Positions 24,842 through 33,743 of a stretch of DNA of 64,000 bases are shown here, in pieces. Source of the stretch: Streptomyces bungoensis (GTDB taxonomy: Bacteria > Actinomycetota > Actinomycetes > Streptomycetales > Streptomycetaceae). The stretch is from NCBI RefSeq assembly GCF_001514215.1, contig NZ_KQ948878.1, positions 1-64,000 on the forward strand, written 5' to 3'. Made by a program: the position numbers and the translations under genes. The notes beneath the pieces were generated by a model. That model had not been told where the DNA came from. It did not search any database and worked only from the letters and a program-made list of their open reading frames with translations. The stretch's first letter is position 1. Each line of letters begins with the position of its first letter.

Positions 24842-27369
24842 GGCACGTCCCTCTGGTTCGGGCGGGGCCCCGGGTCCGAGGGGGACGGCTCGCGCCGGGG
24901 TACGGCTATCTCGCTCCACACCTGCTTGCCGCTCGCGACCGGCACCGAGCCGAAGGACTCCGACATCGCCTCGACCAGCAGCAGCCCCCGGCCGCCGGTC
25001 GCCTCCCAGTCGTCGATCACCGGCTTGGCGGGGGCGCGCGGCGAGGCGTCGCTCACGCTGACGCGGACGCGGTCCCCGCGGAGCGTGAGGTCGACGTGGA
25101 CGGGGCCCTGGGTGTACACGAGCGCGTTGGTGACCAGCTCGGACACCACCAGCAGGACGGCGTCGGCGACGTCCTCGACGTGCCACCGGCGCAGCGTGCG
25201 GGCGGTGAACCGGCGGGCGTGCATGACGGCGTCCGGCAGCCGCCACACCGTCCAGCCGGCGCGGATCGGCCGGGTCGTCATGCCGTCGTAGCGCAGGAGC
25301 AGCAGGGCCACGTCGTCCTCGCGCCGGCCGGCGGCGCCGAGCAGCTGGTCGGCCACCCGGCCCGGATCGGACGGATCGGCGGCGGCGAGCGCGCTGCGGA
25401 CGCGCCGCATGCCCTCGTCCACGGGCAGGTCGGCGGCCTCGACCAGGCCGTCGGTGACCAGGGCGAGCAGGGCGCCGGGGGCCAGGGCGACGGCGGTCAT
25501 GGGGAAGTCGGCCTCGGCGGAGATGCCGAGCGGCAGGGCGCCCTCGACCGACACCTCCTCGGTGCCGCCGTCGGGGTGGCGGACCAGCGGGGCGAGGTGC
25601 CCGGCCCGCACGAACAGGGCGGTGCCCTCCTCCAGGTCGAGTTCGGCGTAGCAGCAGGTGGCGAAGAGGTCGGTCTCCATGCCGACGAGCAGCCGGTTGG
25701 CGTGCGCGACCACCACGTCCGGCGGGTGTCCCTCGACCGCGTACGCCCGGACCGCGGTGCGCATCTGGCCCATGATCGTGGCCGCTCCGGCGCTGTGTCC
25801 CTGCACGTCGCCGATGACGAGGGCGACCCGGTCCTCGGCGAGGGCGATGGCGTCGTACCAGTCGCCGCCCACCTGCAGCCCGCGCCGGGCGGGCAGGTAG
25901 CGGGCGACGGCCGTCGCGCCGGACAGGTCGGGCAGGCGCCGGGGCAGCAGGCTGCGCTGCAGCATGGTGGCGAGTTCCTGCTCGGCGTCGTGGGCGTGGG
26001 CGCGGGTGAGGGCCTGGCCGACCAGGGCGGCGGTGGCGGTCAGCAGGGACCGCTCCTCGGCGGCGAACACGTGCGGCTGGTCCCAGCCGATCAGGCAGAG
26101 GCCGGCGGTCCGGCCCTTGGCGGGCAGCGGCAGGACGGCCAGGCCGCCGGGGCCGACGCCGGCGAGCCCGGGTTCGAGGGCGGTGCCGGCGGGCCACAGC
26201 TCCATGCGCCCGTCCCGCAGCGCGGACCGCAGCGTGGGCAGGGCGCCGACCGGTGCGTCGGGGCCCTCCGCGCGCCGTTCGGCCTGCCACGCCGACGGCC
26301 AGGCGGCCGCGTCCGGCGGGTCGAGGACGGCGACCTGGAGCCGGTCGTCCCGCAGCTCCGCGAGTGCCACCCGGTCGGCGCCCAGCGGCTCGCGCAGGGC
26401 GGTCACCACGACCCGGCCGACGTCGGCGACCGTGGTGGCGTCGTCGAGGGCGACGGTCAGCCACTGGATGCGGGAGACGTCGTCGGTGCTCCGGGGCAGC
26501 ACCGGGGTCGCCGTGACCACGCCCAGCACCTGCTCCGGCCGGCCCGCGGCGCCGGCCACGGCCCGGCAGTGCAGGCTCAGCCAGCGGGTCCCGCCGCTGG
26601 GCCGGCGGACCCGGAACTCCAGCCTGCGGCCGCCGAGCACCCGGGGGGTCGGCTCCAGGACCGACAGCAGCACGTGCATGTCCTCGGGGAGGGCGTGCGC
26701 CAGCAGGGTGTCCACCTTGCCGTCGAAGTCGTCGGGCGCGATGCCGACCAGCTCCAGCAGGGTCCGGTCGGCCTCGATCAGACCGGTGTCGGGCACCAGG
26801 GCGAACGAGCCGGCGCGCAGACTGCGCAGGGCGGGGCACAGCAAAGGCGGGGACGCCTGTCCCCCGCCGGTGCCGGCGGGGAGCAGGCCGGTGACGGCGT
26901 CGGCGTAGCGCTCCAGGAAGCGCTGCTGCTCGGGGTCGAAGCCGTCCGCGCCCTCGCCGACGACGACGAGACAGCCCAGCGCCCCGCCGCCCCTGCGCAG
27001 GGGCAGCGCGCCGAGCGACGCCTGCGCCGGTGGTGTGGGGGCGCCCTCGGAGAAGGCGGCGAGGGCGGCGTGGTTGAGCCACAGAGGCCTGCCGGTGCGG
27101 ACGACGTGGGCGGCGGGTGAGTCGCCGGACAGCGGCAGGCGCTCCGGCAGGGCGTACGCGGCGACGGCGGAGCCGGTGATGTCCGCCAGACGGAGTTCGC
27201 CGGAGGGGCCGGGCGCGTAGACCGCCGCCAGGGCCGCTCCGGTGAACGCCAGCACGCGGACGCTCGCGGCGGCCTCCGGCACCGGGGGCGGGGTGCCGGA
27301 GGCACCGGGACCGGCCCCGGTGGCGCGTGGCTTGGCGACGCGGGCCCGGGCACTGCCGTCGTGAGGCAT
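24838..27369 (-). CDS. GAF/PAS sensor SpoIIE-type phosphatase with HATPase
   Basis: About 843-residue signalling protein. A GAF-like region (about 40-165), a PAS domain (185-290, DTGLIEADRTLLELVGIAPDDFDG), a second GAF (300-450), the PP2C/SpoIIE domain (460-680: GGDWYDAIALAEDRVALVIGDVQGHSAGAATIMGQ shown by its metal Asp residues) and a C-terminal anti-sigma-type HATPase (700-820: LLVVSELVTNALVYTQG, GGRGLLLVEAMS). Start is ATG 27369 or GTG 27378; GGGAGG is 12 or 3 bases away respectively, so neither is clearly better. Translationally coupled to the downstream binding lipoprotein and divergent from a transporter with a paralogous lipoprotein. Confidence 0.88.
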   Translation of the reverse strand: MPHDGSARARVAKPRATGAGPGASGTPPPVPEAAASVRVLAFTGAALAAVYAPGPSGELRLADITGSAVAAYALPERLPLSGDSPAAHVVRTGRPLWLNHAALAAFSEGAPTPPAQASLGALPLRRGGGALGCLVVVGEGADGFDPEQQRFLERYADAVTGLLPAGTGGGQASPPLLCPALRSLRAGSFALVPDTGLIEADRTLLELVGIAPDDFDGKVDTLLAHALPEDMHVLLSVLEPTPRVLGGRRLEFRVRRPSGGTRWLSLHCRAVAGAAGRPEQVLGVVTATPVLPRSTDDVSRIQWLTVALDDATTVADVGRVVVTALREPLGADRVALAELRDDRLQVAVLDPPDAAAWPSAWQAERRAEGPDAPVGALPTLRSALRDGRMELWPAGTALEPGLAGVGPGGLAVLPLPAKGRTAGLCLIGWDQPHVFAAEERSLLTATAALVGQALTRAHAHDAEQELATMLQRSLLPRRLPDLSGATAVARYLPARRGLQVGGDWYDAIALAEDRVALVIGDVQGHSAGAATIMGQMRTAVRAYAVEGHPPDVVVAHANRLLVGMETDLFATCCYAELDLEEGTALFVRAGHLAPLVRHPDGGTEEVSVEGALPLGISAEADFPMTAVALAPGALLALVTDGLVEAADLPVDEGMRRVRSALAAADPSDPGRVADQLLGAAGRREDDVALLLLRYDGMTTRPIRAGWTVWRLPDAVMHARRFTARTLRRWHVEDVADAVLLVVSELVTNALVYTQGPVHVDLTLRGDRVRVSVSDASPRAPAKPVIDDWEATGGRGLLLVEAMSESFGSVPVASGKQVWSEIAVPRREPSPSDPGPRPNQRDVP

Positions 27370-27674
27370 CGTCCGCACCTACCTCCCGTCCAGGCCGAGG
27401 TGCGACAGGTCGAGCTGAGGGCCTTGTCCCAGAATCGCACACGGGGACATAGGAGACAGAGCGGCTCGGGCGCCGTCACCGGCGGGTCCGGGCGGCGCGT
27501 TCGCGGATCACCGTGGCCGGTGTCACACTGACGACGTGCCGCCCGGGTTCCCACGCGCGTCTTCCCGCCCGGCCCACGTCGTTGCGGGCCTGTGCCGGCC
27601 GCGCCGTTCCGGCCGGAACCGGCGGACCGGGGGCCCGCGGCGCACGGGACGTGAGGACGAGGGAGGTCCGTCCC

Positions 27675-28763
27675 ATGAAGGCCCTCGCACGGCAGGCGGT
27701 CCTGGTGGTGGCGGCGGTCTCGACGACCGTGGCCGTCGTGGCCTGCGGTACGGACGCCCGCCGGAGCGTGGACGGCCCGCGCGCGCCGAGGATCGGCGTG
27801 CTGCTGCCGGACGCCGTCACGGCCCGGTGGGAGACGCGGGACCGTCCCCTGCTGGAGAACCGGATCAGGGAGCTGTGCGGCACCTGCCGGATCGAGCACG
27901 CCAACGCCCGCAACGACGTGGCCCTGCAGCAGGAGCAGATGGACTCGCTGATCACGAAGGGGGTCGACGCCATCCTGCTGGTCGCCGTGGACGCCAAGTC
28001 GCTCGGCCCGTCGGTGCGCAAGGCCCATCAGGCGGGCATCCCGGTCATCGCCTACGACCGGCTCGCCGACGGCCCGATCTCGGGCTACGTCTCCTTCGAC
28101 GGCGAGGAGGTGGGCAGGGAGCAGGGCAGGGCCCTGCTGACGGCCATGGGCGACCGGGCGCACGACGGACGGATCGTCATGATGAACGGCGACCTCAGCG
28201 ACCCCAACGCGGTGGCGTTCAAGCGCGGCGCCCTGTCGGTGCTGCGGGGCAGGGTGCGGATCGCCAGGTCGTACGACACGGAGCAGTGGAGTCCGGAGGC
28301 GGCGAACAAGAACATGTCGGCCGCCATCTCCGCGCTCGGCGCCGACGCCATCGACGGGGTCTACGCCGCCAACGACGGCCTCGCCGGCGCCAGCATCTCC
28401 GCCCTCAAGGCGAACAAGGTGCGCCCGCTGCCCCCGGTGACCGGGCAGGACGCCGAACTCGCGGCCGTCCGGCGCATCGTCGCCGGCGACCAGTACATGA
28501 CGGTCTACAAGCCCTTCGGGCCCGAGGCCGCGGCCGGCGGCGCCCTGGCCGTGGCCGCGGTCCGCGGGGACAGCATCGCCCGGGCGGCCACGGACACGGT
28601 GCGCACCAGCGACGGACGGACCGTGCCCGCGGTCATGCTGACCCCGGTGCCCGTCACCGTCTCCGGCATCAAGGACACCCTGGTGAAGCGCGGCGCGTAC
28701 ACGGTCCGGCAGATCTGCACCCCCCAGCTGAGGGCCGCCTGCCGGCGCGCGGGGCTGACCTGA
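27675..28763 (+). CDS. sugar-type periplasmic-binding lipoprotein (copy 2)
   Basis: 362-residue paralogue of the lipoprotein at 23750-24841, sharing most of its length (for example CPPVTGQD-like PPVTGQDAEL, FVSFDG/YVSFDG, RIARSYDT, QIC...AC..AGL). The signal peptide ends VAVVAC. It resembles XylF-type binding proteins for pentoses and feeds the ABC transporter encoded directly downstream (ATPase 38 bases after its stop). Start ATG 27675 follows GGGAGG. The ligand is not certain: the xylose guess comes from the permease/ATPase type, not from binding-site residues. Confidence 0.88.
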   Translation: MKALARQAVLVVAAVSTTVAVVACGTDARRSVDGPRAPRIGVLLPDAVTARWETRDRPLLENRIRELCGTCRIEHANARNDVALQQEQMDSLITKGVDAILLVAVDAKSLGPSVRKAHQAGIPVIAYDRLADGPISGYVSFDGEEVGREQGRALLTAMGDRAHDGRIVMMNGDLSDPNAVAFKRGALSVLRGRVRIARSYDTEQWSPEAANKNMSAAISALGADAIDGVYAANDGLAGASISALKANKVRPLPPVTGQDAELAAVRRIVAGDQYMTVYKPFGPEAAAGGALAVAAVRGDSIARAATDTVRTSDGRTVPAVMLTPVPVTVSGIKDTLVKRGAYTVRQICTPQLRAACRRAGLT

Positions 28764-28801
28764 CCGGCCGGCGCCCGGCACGGACCGGCCCCGGGAAGGA
28801 G

Positions 28802-29578
28802 ATGGTTGTCGTGCCGACCCCCTTGCTGGCGCTGCACGGCGTGTGGAAGCGCTTCGGCGTGGTGGAGGTGCTCAAGGACATCGAGCTGGAGATCCACGCC
28901 GGCCAGGTCCTCGCTCTGCTGGGTGACAACGGGGCCGGCAAGTCCACCCTGGTCAAGGTGATCTCCGGGGTCGCGCCCGCCGACCGGGGCGCCCTGGAGT
29001 GGGAGGGCCGGCCCGTGCAGATCAGGCGCCCCCACGACGCCCGCGACCTCGGCATCGCCACCGTCTTCCAGGACCTCGCGCTGTGCGGGAACCTCGACGT
29101 CGTCGGCAATCTCTTCCTCGGCCGGGAGATCCGCAGGTTCGGTCTCCTCGACGAGGTGGAGATGGAGCGCCGCAGCCGTCAGCTGCTGGAACGCCTGACC
29201 CGGGGCATCCGCGACCTGCGCGGGCCGGTGGTCTCCCTGTCCAGCGGCCAGCGGCAGACCGTCGCCATCGCGCGCTCCCTGCTCGGCGACCCGCGGGTCC
29301 TGCTCCTGGACGAGCCGACCGCGGCCCTGGGGTTCGAGCAGACCACCGAGGTGCTGGACCTGGTGGACCGGCTGCGCGACCAGGGTGTCGGCGTCCTGCT
29401 CATCAGCCACAACCTGGGCGACGTGAAGGCCCTCGCGGACCGGGCGGCGGTGCTGCGGCTCGGGCGCAACAACGGCTTCTTCGACGTGAACACCGCCTCC
29501 CAGGAGGCGATCATCTCCTCCATCACCGGTGCGACGGAGAACGGGCCCCGCCGGACGGCCCACCACGAGGCGAGGTGA
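28802..29578 (+). CDS. sugar ABC transporter ATPase (single domain, XylG-like)
   Basis: 258-residue ATP-binding subunit at the inner face of the membrane. Walker A GDNGAGKST, Q-loop FQDLAL, signature LSSGQRQ, Walker B VLLLDEPT and the H-loop ISHNLGDV are all intact. Most monosaccharide ATPases of this group are double-length (about 500 residues); this one has a single nucleotide-binding domain, as in FrcA-like and some actinobacterial xylose systems, so it would act as a homodimer. ATG 28802 lies just after AAGGAG. It is followed 8 bases later by the permease gene. Confidence 0.92.
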   Translation: MVVVPTPLLALHGVWKRFGVVEVLKDIELEIHAGQVLALLGDNGAGKSTLVKVISGVAPADRGALEWEGRPVQIRRPHDARDLGIATVFQDLALCGNLDVVGNLFLGREIRRFGLLDEVEMERRSRQLLERLTRGIRDLRGPVVSLSSGQRQTVAIARSLLGDPRVLLLDEPTAALGFEQTTEVLDLVDRLRDQGVGVLLISHNLGDVKALADRAAVLRLGRNNGFFDVNTASQEAIISSITGATENGPRRTAHHEAR

Positions 29579-29586
29579 GGAAAGCG

Positions 29587-30855
29587 ATGCACGACATGGC
29601 GGACAACACGCGCGCCGCGCCCCCCGCGCCCCCCGGACCGGGCCGGCGCCTGCGCGCCGGGGCCGCGGGCCGCGCCGTGGCCGGCTGGGCCGCGTCGTTC
29701 CGGCACAGGCTGCGCGCCGGCGAAGCGGGCTCACTGCCCGTCCTGCTCGTCCTCGCGCTGGTCTGGATCGTCTTCCAGTCCCTGAACCAGAACTTCCTCT
29801 CCCCCCGGAACCTGTCCAATCTCGGCGTGGACATCGTCGGGACGGGACTGATCGCGGTCGGCGTCGTCTTCGTGCTGCTGATCGGCGAGCTGGACCTCTC
29901 GGTGGGCTCGGTCAGCGGTCTGGCGGCGGCGGTGTTCGCCGTGCTGAACGTGTACCACGGCGTGCCGGAGTGGCTGGCGCTCGTCGTCGCGGTGCTCGCC
30001 GGCACGGCGGCGGGCACGGTCCAGGGGTTCTCCTTCGCCCGCACCCGGGTGCCGGCGTTCGTCGTCACCCTCGCCGGGCTGCTCACCTGGAACGGCGTGA
30101 TGCTCGCCGTCCTCGGGACCAGCGGCACCGTCAACCTCGACGAGAACGGGCTGGTGGCGATGCTGACGAACTACTACTTCACCGACGACGCCGTCGCCTA
30201 CGCGGTGGCGGCGCTCGCCACGGGCGCGGTCTTCCTCTCCTCCTACCTGGAGCGGCGGCGGCGCCTGGCCGTCGGCATGCCGCACCGCTCGCTGCACGAC
30301 ATCATGGTGCGCACGGCGGGGGTGGCGGTGCTCGCGTTCGCCACCGCGTACGTGCTCGACCGGTTCCAGGGGCTGCCGCTCGCTCTGCTGATCTTCCTCG
30401 TGCTGGTGGCCGGGCTCGACGTGCTGCTGCGCCGCACCCACTACGGGCGGCAGGTGTACGCCCTGGGCGGGAGCGTCGAGGCGGCACGGCGCGCCAGTCT
30501 CAGCGTGGCCCGGGTGCAGACCGCCGTGCTCGCCGCCTCGGGCACCCTGGCCGCGTGCGGCGGCATGTTCCTGGCCTCGCGGATCACCTCGGTCAGCCAG
30601 AGCTCGGGGTCGGGCGTGCTGCTGCTGAACGCCGTCGCGGCCGCCGTCATCGGCGGCACCAGTCTGTTCGGTGGGCGCGGGACGACCTGGTCGGCGGTGC
30701 TCGGCATCCTGGTCATCCAGTCGATCGCCTCCGGCATGGCGCTCACCGACACGCCCACGGCCGTACAGCTGGTGATCACGGGCGGGGTGCTGTTCGCCGC
30801 GGTGGTCATCGACTCGCTGTCGCGGCGCTCGCAGGAGGCGCACGGCCGGGCCTGA
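29587..30855 (+). CDS. sugar ABC transporter permease (XylH-like)
   Basis: 422-residue inner-membrane permease of the BPD_transp_2 family with about 10-12 hydrophobic helices. Family landmarks are FLSPRNLSNLGVDIVGTGLIAVG, LLIGELDLSVGSVSG (conserved acidic ExDLSVG loop), TRVPAFVVTLAGLL, a long insertion with an acidic loop typical of XylH, and AVAAAVIGGTSLFGGRG near the end. ATG 29587 follows GAGGAAAG; a GTG at 29575 overlapping the ATPase stop is an alternative. With the ATPase and the lipoprotein it forms a complete importer. Confidence 0.92.
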   Translation: MHDMADNTRAAPPAPPGPGRRLRAGAAGRAVAGWAASFRHRLRAGEAGSLPVLLVLALVWIVFQSLNQNFLSPRNLSNLGVDIVGTGLIAVGVVFVLLIGELDLSVGSVSGLAAAVFAVLNVYHGVPEWLALVVAVLAGTAAGTVQGFSFARTRVPAFVVTLAGLLTWNGVMLAVLGTSGTVNLDENGLVAMLTNYYFTDDAVAYAVAALATGAVFLSSYLERRRRLAVGMPHRSLHDIMVRTAGVAVLAFATAYVLDRFQGLPLALLIFLVLVAGLDVLLRRTHYGRQVYALGGSVEAARRASLSVARVQTAVLAASGTLAACGGMFLASRITSVSQSSGSGVLLLNAVAAAVIGGTSLFGGRGTTWSAVLGILVIQSIASGMALTDTPTAVQLVITGGVLFAAVVIDSLSRRSQEAHGRA

Positions 30856-30867
30856 GGGGCGCGGCGG

Positions 30868-32520
30868 TCAGAGCTTGGCGCCGAAGTCCTGGGTCCACCA
30901 GGGGCCGCCCGTGCCCCGGTGGACGCCCACGCCGATGTCCTTGAACGCGCAGTTGAGGATGTTGGCGCGGTGGCCGGGGCTGTTCATCCAGGAGTCCATC
31001 ACGGCCTGCGGGGTCTGCTGGCCCTGGGCGATGTTCTCCCCGTAGGTGGACCAGCGGTAGCCCGCTGCGGTGATGCGCTGCCCGGGGTCGGCCCCGTCCG
31101 GGTTGGTGTGGTCGAAGAAGCCGCGGGCGGCCATGTCGTCGGAGTGGCCCTGCGCGGCCTGCTCCAGCTGGGGGTCCTCCGTGAGCGGACCGCAGCCGGC
31201 GGCGGCGCGTTCCTTGTTCACCAGCGCGACCACCTGCGTGACGGTGTCCGAGGGGGTCGCGCTCAGCAGGGCCGTACGGGTCGGCCGGGGAGCCGACGGC
31301 GAGGTGGAGGGCTGCTGGGCGGCCGGTGCGGTCGCCTTCTTCGTGGGGCGGTGGGTCTTCGCGGTGGCGGCCGTCTTCCTCGCCGCGGGCGTGGACGGGG
31401 CGGGCGAGGCGGGGGCCGACGGCGGGCTCGTGGCGGCGCCGGACTCGGAGAGGTCCACGACGGGGTCGCCGGCGGTGCGTGTGGCGGCCGCCCCCTCACC
31501 ACCCGCGCCGGCATCCGTGCCGAAGTACCACAGGCCGCCGCCCGCGACACAGGCCGCCACGACGGCGCCGCCGACCGCCCGGCGCCGCCGGGTGCGCCGG
31601 CGCCGGCGGGCCTCCCCGCGGGTGGCCGACCGGCCGCCGGACGCGCGGTGACCGGGCGACCGGCCCCCCTCGGCGGCGCGCCCGGACGGGTCCGGCCGGG
31701 ACGCCGAGCCGGCCGCGGACATCCGGCCGGCGCCCGGGCCCGTCTCGGCCAGGAGCGCGGGCGACACGGCGACCAGGGCCAGGCCGGCCAGCAGGCCCTC
31801 CGCGGGCACGAGGCCGCTCCACAGGCCGGAGCAGCGTCCGCAGCCGCGGGCGTGCCGGGCTATCCGCTTGCGCCACAGCGCCGAGGGCCGGCCGTCCCAG
31901 GGAAGCAGTACGGTCCGCAGCTCCTCGCACGGCGGTTGCGCGTCGAGCGCGCGCACCACGACGCGGGCCGCCTCCAGTTGCGCCTTCATCCGCTGCACCC
32001 GGACGGCCGTGTGCTGCGGCGACAGCTCCAGCGCCGCGGCGACCTCGCCGCGGGTCAGCTCACCGGCGCACTCCAGCCACCACAACGACAGCAGGCCGCG
32101 GTCGTCGGGCTCCAGCCAGCGGGTGGCGCGGGCCGTCTCCCGGCGCTGGCCGGAGAGCTGGAGCTGCACCAGGGTCAGGTCGACGAAGTCGGCGCCGGGG
32201 TCGGCGAGTTCCTCGGCCTCCTCCACGGTGCCGGGGGCGAACCGGCGGTCCTGGCAGTGCGCCCGGACCTGGTTCATGGCGATGGCCACCAGCCAGGAGC
32301 GGAAGCTCGCCGGACTGCGCAGGCCGCCCAGGCCGTCCAGGGCCCGGAGCATGGTGTCCTGTACGACGTCGTCGACGTCGACCGAGCCGTTCAGAGCACG
32401 TCCCACGATGTTGTAGACCAGCGGGAGGTAGGCGCTGACCAGGGCGTCCTGCGCCTCCGGGTCACCTCCCCGGGCAGCGCTCACCAGTGCCGCCGGGTCC
32501 ACCGTGTGCTGTGTGCTCAT
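30868..32520 (-). CDS. ECF sigma factor fused to zinc-finger, TM helix and CAP/SCP domain
   Basis: 550-residue multi-domain protein. Sigma region 2 (about 12-90, DVDDVVQDTMLRALDGLGG) and region 4 (about 125-190, ELTRGEVAAALELSPQHTAVRVQRMKA) form a complete ECF sigma factor. A ZAS-like motif Hx3Cx2C (His223, Cys227, Cys230) resembles anti-sigma zinc fingers. A polybasic stretch (304-314) precedes a single TM helix (316-333), then a Pro/Ser/Thr linker (360-420) and an extracellular CAP/SCP domain (425-550: SDDMAARGFFDHTNPDG, YGENIAQG, SPGHRANILN). The sigma part would be tethered to the membrane and may be freed by proteolysis or respond to the outer domain. Start ATG 32520 follows GGGAAGCTTGAG. 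The inverted repeat at 32544-32578 lies upstream. Confidence 0.9.
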   Translation of the reverse strand: MSTQHTVDPAALVSAARGGDPEAQDALVSAYLPLVYNIVGRALNGSVDVDDVVQDTMLRALDGLGGLRSPASFRSWLVAIAMNQVRAHCQDRRFAPGTVEEAEELADPGADFVDLTLVQLQLSGQRRETARATRWLEPDDRGLLSLWWLECAGELTRGEVAAALELSPQHTAVRVQRMKAQLEAARVVVRALDAQPPCEELRTVLLPWDGRPSALWRKRIARHARGCGRCSGLWSGLVPAEGLLAGLALVAVSPALLAETGPGAGRMSAAGSASRPDPSGRAAEGGRSPGHRASGGRSATRGEARRRRRTRRRRAVGGAVVAACVAGGGLWYFGTDAGAGGEGAAATRTAGDPVVDLSESGAATSPPSAPASPAPSTPAARKTAATAKTHRPTKKATAPAAQQPSTSPSAPRPTRTALLSATPSDTVTQVVALVNKERAAAGCGPLTEDPQLEQAAQGHSDDMAARGFFDHTNPDGADPGQRITAAGYRWSTYGENIAQGQQTPQAVMDSWMNSPGHRANILNCAFKDIGVGVHRGTGGPWWTQDFGAKL

Positions 32521-32543
32521 CTCAAGCTTCCCTGTCGTCGATA

Positions 32544-32578
32544 CCGAACGGTGCTGTTCGATCTGGGAGACCGTTCGG
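32544..32578. promoter_or_regulatory. inverted repeat upstream of the sigma-CAP gene
   Basis: Perfect 9-bp arms CCGAACGGT (32544-32552) and ACCGTTCGG (32570-32578) separated by 17 bases that contain another GTTCGA. It lies 24-58 bases upstream of the start codon of the minus-strand sigma-fusion gene, so it is either an operator at the promoter or a stem in the 5' leader. Confidence 0.5.
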
Positions 32579-32702
32579 CGAGCCCCGGATAACAGTTCTT
32601 CGGGAACCCGTTCGACGAGAGGTTGGTCGTACGAGGTGCGGCGCCGCAAGGATGAAGGTCACAGCGGGGCCGGTGAGGCCCGTCCGGGATCGGCGGGCGG
32701 GG

Positions 32703-33686
32703 CTAGCGGCAGAGTGCGTCGCCCAGGGACGTGCGGCGGTAGCGGACCGTGCGGCCGGCGCGGGTGCGGCTGAGCAGGCCAGCGTCGTAGAGGACCGCCA
32801 GGTGCTGGCTGACCGCCCCGGGGGTGACGTCCAGACGGTGGGCGAGTTCGGTGGTGGAGGCCGGTTCGGCCAGCAGGCTCAGTAGCCGGGCCCGGGGGCG
32901 GCCGAGGAGGCGTACCAGGGCGCGGTCGGTGACCGGCGGCGGGGCCTCGGAGAGGACGGCGCGGCCCCGGGCCGGATACACGAGCATCGGCGGGCGCGAC
33001 GCGTCGATCACCGTCTGGGCGCCCCGCGCGAACAGCGTCGGGATCAGCACCAGCCCGCGTCCCGCGATCCGGATGTCGGCGGTCGGCCAGGGGGCCGTGT
33101 CGCCGTGCCGCTCCAGCAGCAGCTGGTCCCCGGTCCACACCAGCCGCGGGTCCAGTCCGGCGAACAGCGCCGCCGCCCCCTGTTCGGCCAGCACCCGTGC
33201 CTGGTGGGCGAGATCGGCCTCCAGGATGCTCTGCACGCGCGGCCACCAGCCGTCGCCGAGGCAGGTGTGCCAGTAGGCCTCGAGGGCGTCGGCGACGCGG
33301 TCCAGGAAGGCCGCCGGGTCGGCGATGCCCCGGGCGACCACCGGCGGGAGCGCCTCGTCGGTGCGGTAGGTGGCACGGAAGTCGGCGGCGACGGTCCCGG
33401 GCGGGGTACGGCGGACCGCGCGGAGCTCGTCGGCGAATGCCGGGCGGGCCCGCGACGGGCGCGGGGTGAGGAAGTCGGGCACCCACAGCCAGGGCGCGAC
33501 GAGCGCGGTGAGCAGTTCGCGGTCGAGGCTCTCCAGGCGCGGCCGGAAGCGGCGCAGCCACGGCCGGTGGTGCGGGTAGCGCGCCGGATCGTGCAGGCAG
33601 CGCAGCGAGAACACCGCCTCCTGCAGCGGCGAGTAGGCGAAGGAGGTGCTGGCGAGGTCGTCGACGACGAACCTGAACTCGATCAT
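32703..33686 (-). CDS. ArsR-like winged-helix regulator with N-terminal DUF5937-type domain
   Basis: 327-residue DNA-binding regulator. The C-terminal 80 residues form a winged helix (ARLLSLLAEPASTTELAHRLDVTPGAVSQHLAVLYDAGLLSRT is the HTH, read in parts). The N-terminal 240 residues match a domain common in Streptomyces ArsR-like proteins (start IEFRFVVDDLASTSFAYSPLQEAVFSL), with no metal-binding cysteines, so it is probably not metal-responsive. It is divergent from an MFS pump at 33744 with only 57 bases between the starts, the usual layout for a local repressor of the pump. Start ATG 33686 overlaps one of two ATCATTG repeats. Confidence 0.85.
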   Translation of the reverse strand: MIEFRFVVDDLASTSFAYSPLQEAVFSLRCLHDPARYPHHRPWLRRFRPRLESLDRELLTALVAPWLWVPDFLTPRPSRARPAFADELRAVRRTPPGTVAADFRATYRTDEALPPVVARGIADPAAFLDRVADALEAYWHTCLGDGWWPRVQSILEADLAHQARVLAEQGAAALFAGLDPRLVWTGDQLLLERHGDTAPWPTADIRIAGRGLVLIPTLFARGAQTVIDASRPPMLVYPARGRAVLSEAPPPVTDRALVRLLGRPRARLLSLLAEPASTTELAHRLDVTPGAVSQHLAVLYDAGLLSRTRAGRTVRYRRTSLGDALCR

Positions 33687-33708
33687 TGAGCGCCACGCTA
33701 AATCATTG
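33682..33708. promoter_or_regulatory. ATCATTG direct repeats between regulator and MFS pump
   Basis: ATCATTG occurs at 33682-33688 and 33702-33708, exactly 20 bases apart (about two helical turns), within the 57-base divergent promoter. The first copy overlaps the regulator's start codon. It is a candidate binding site for the ArsR-like protein, but the pattern is short. Confidence 0.35.
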
Positions 33709-33743
33709 TCGGCCGCCGCAGAAGACCGAGTTGGCTGTCGGGC

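Noticed and set aside
23750..27442. A single 1230-codon minus-strand open frame
   Set aside because: Its first two thirds is a Pro/Arg-rich shadow of the phosphatase in another frame; only the last 363 codons (the lipoprotein) are real.
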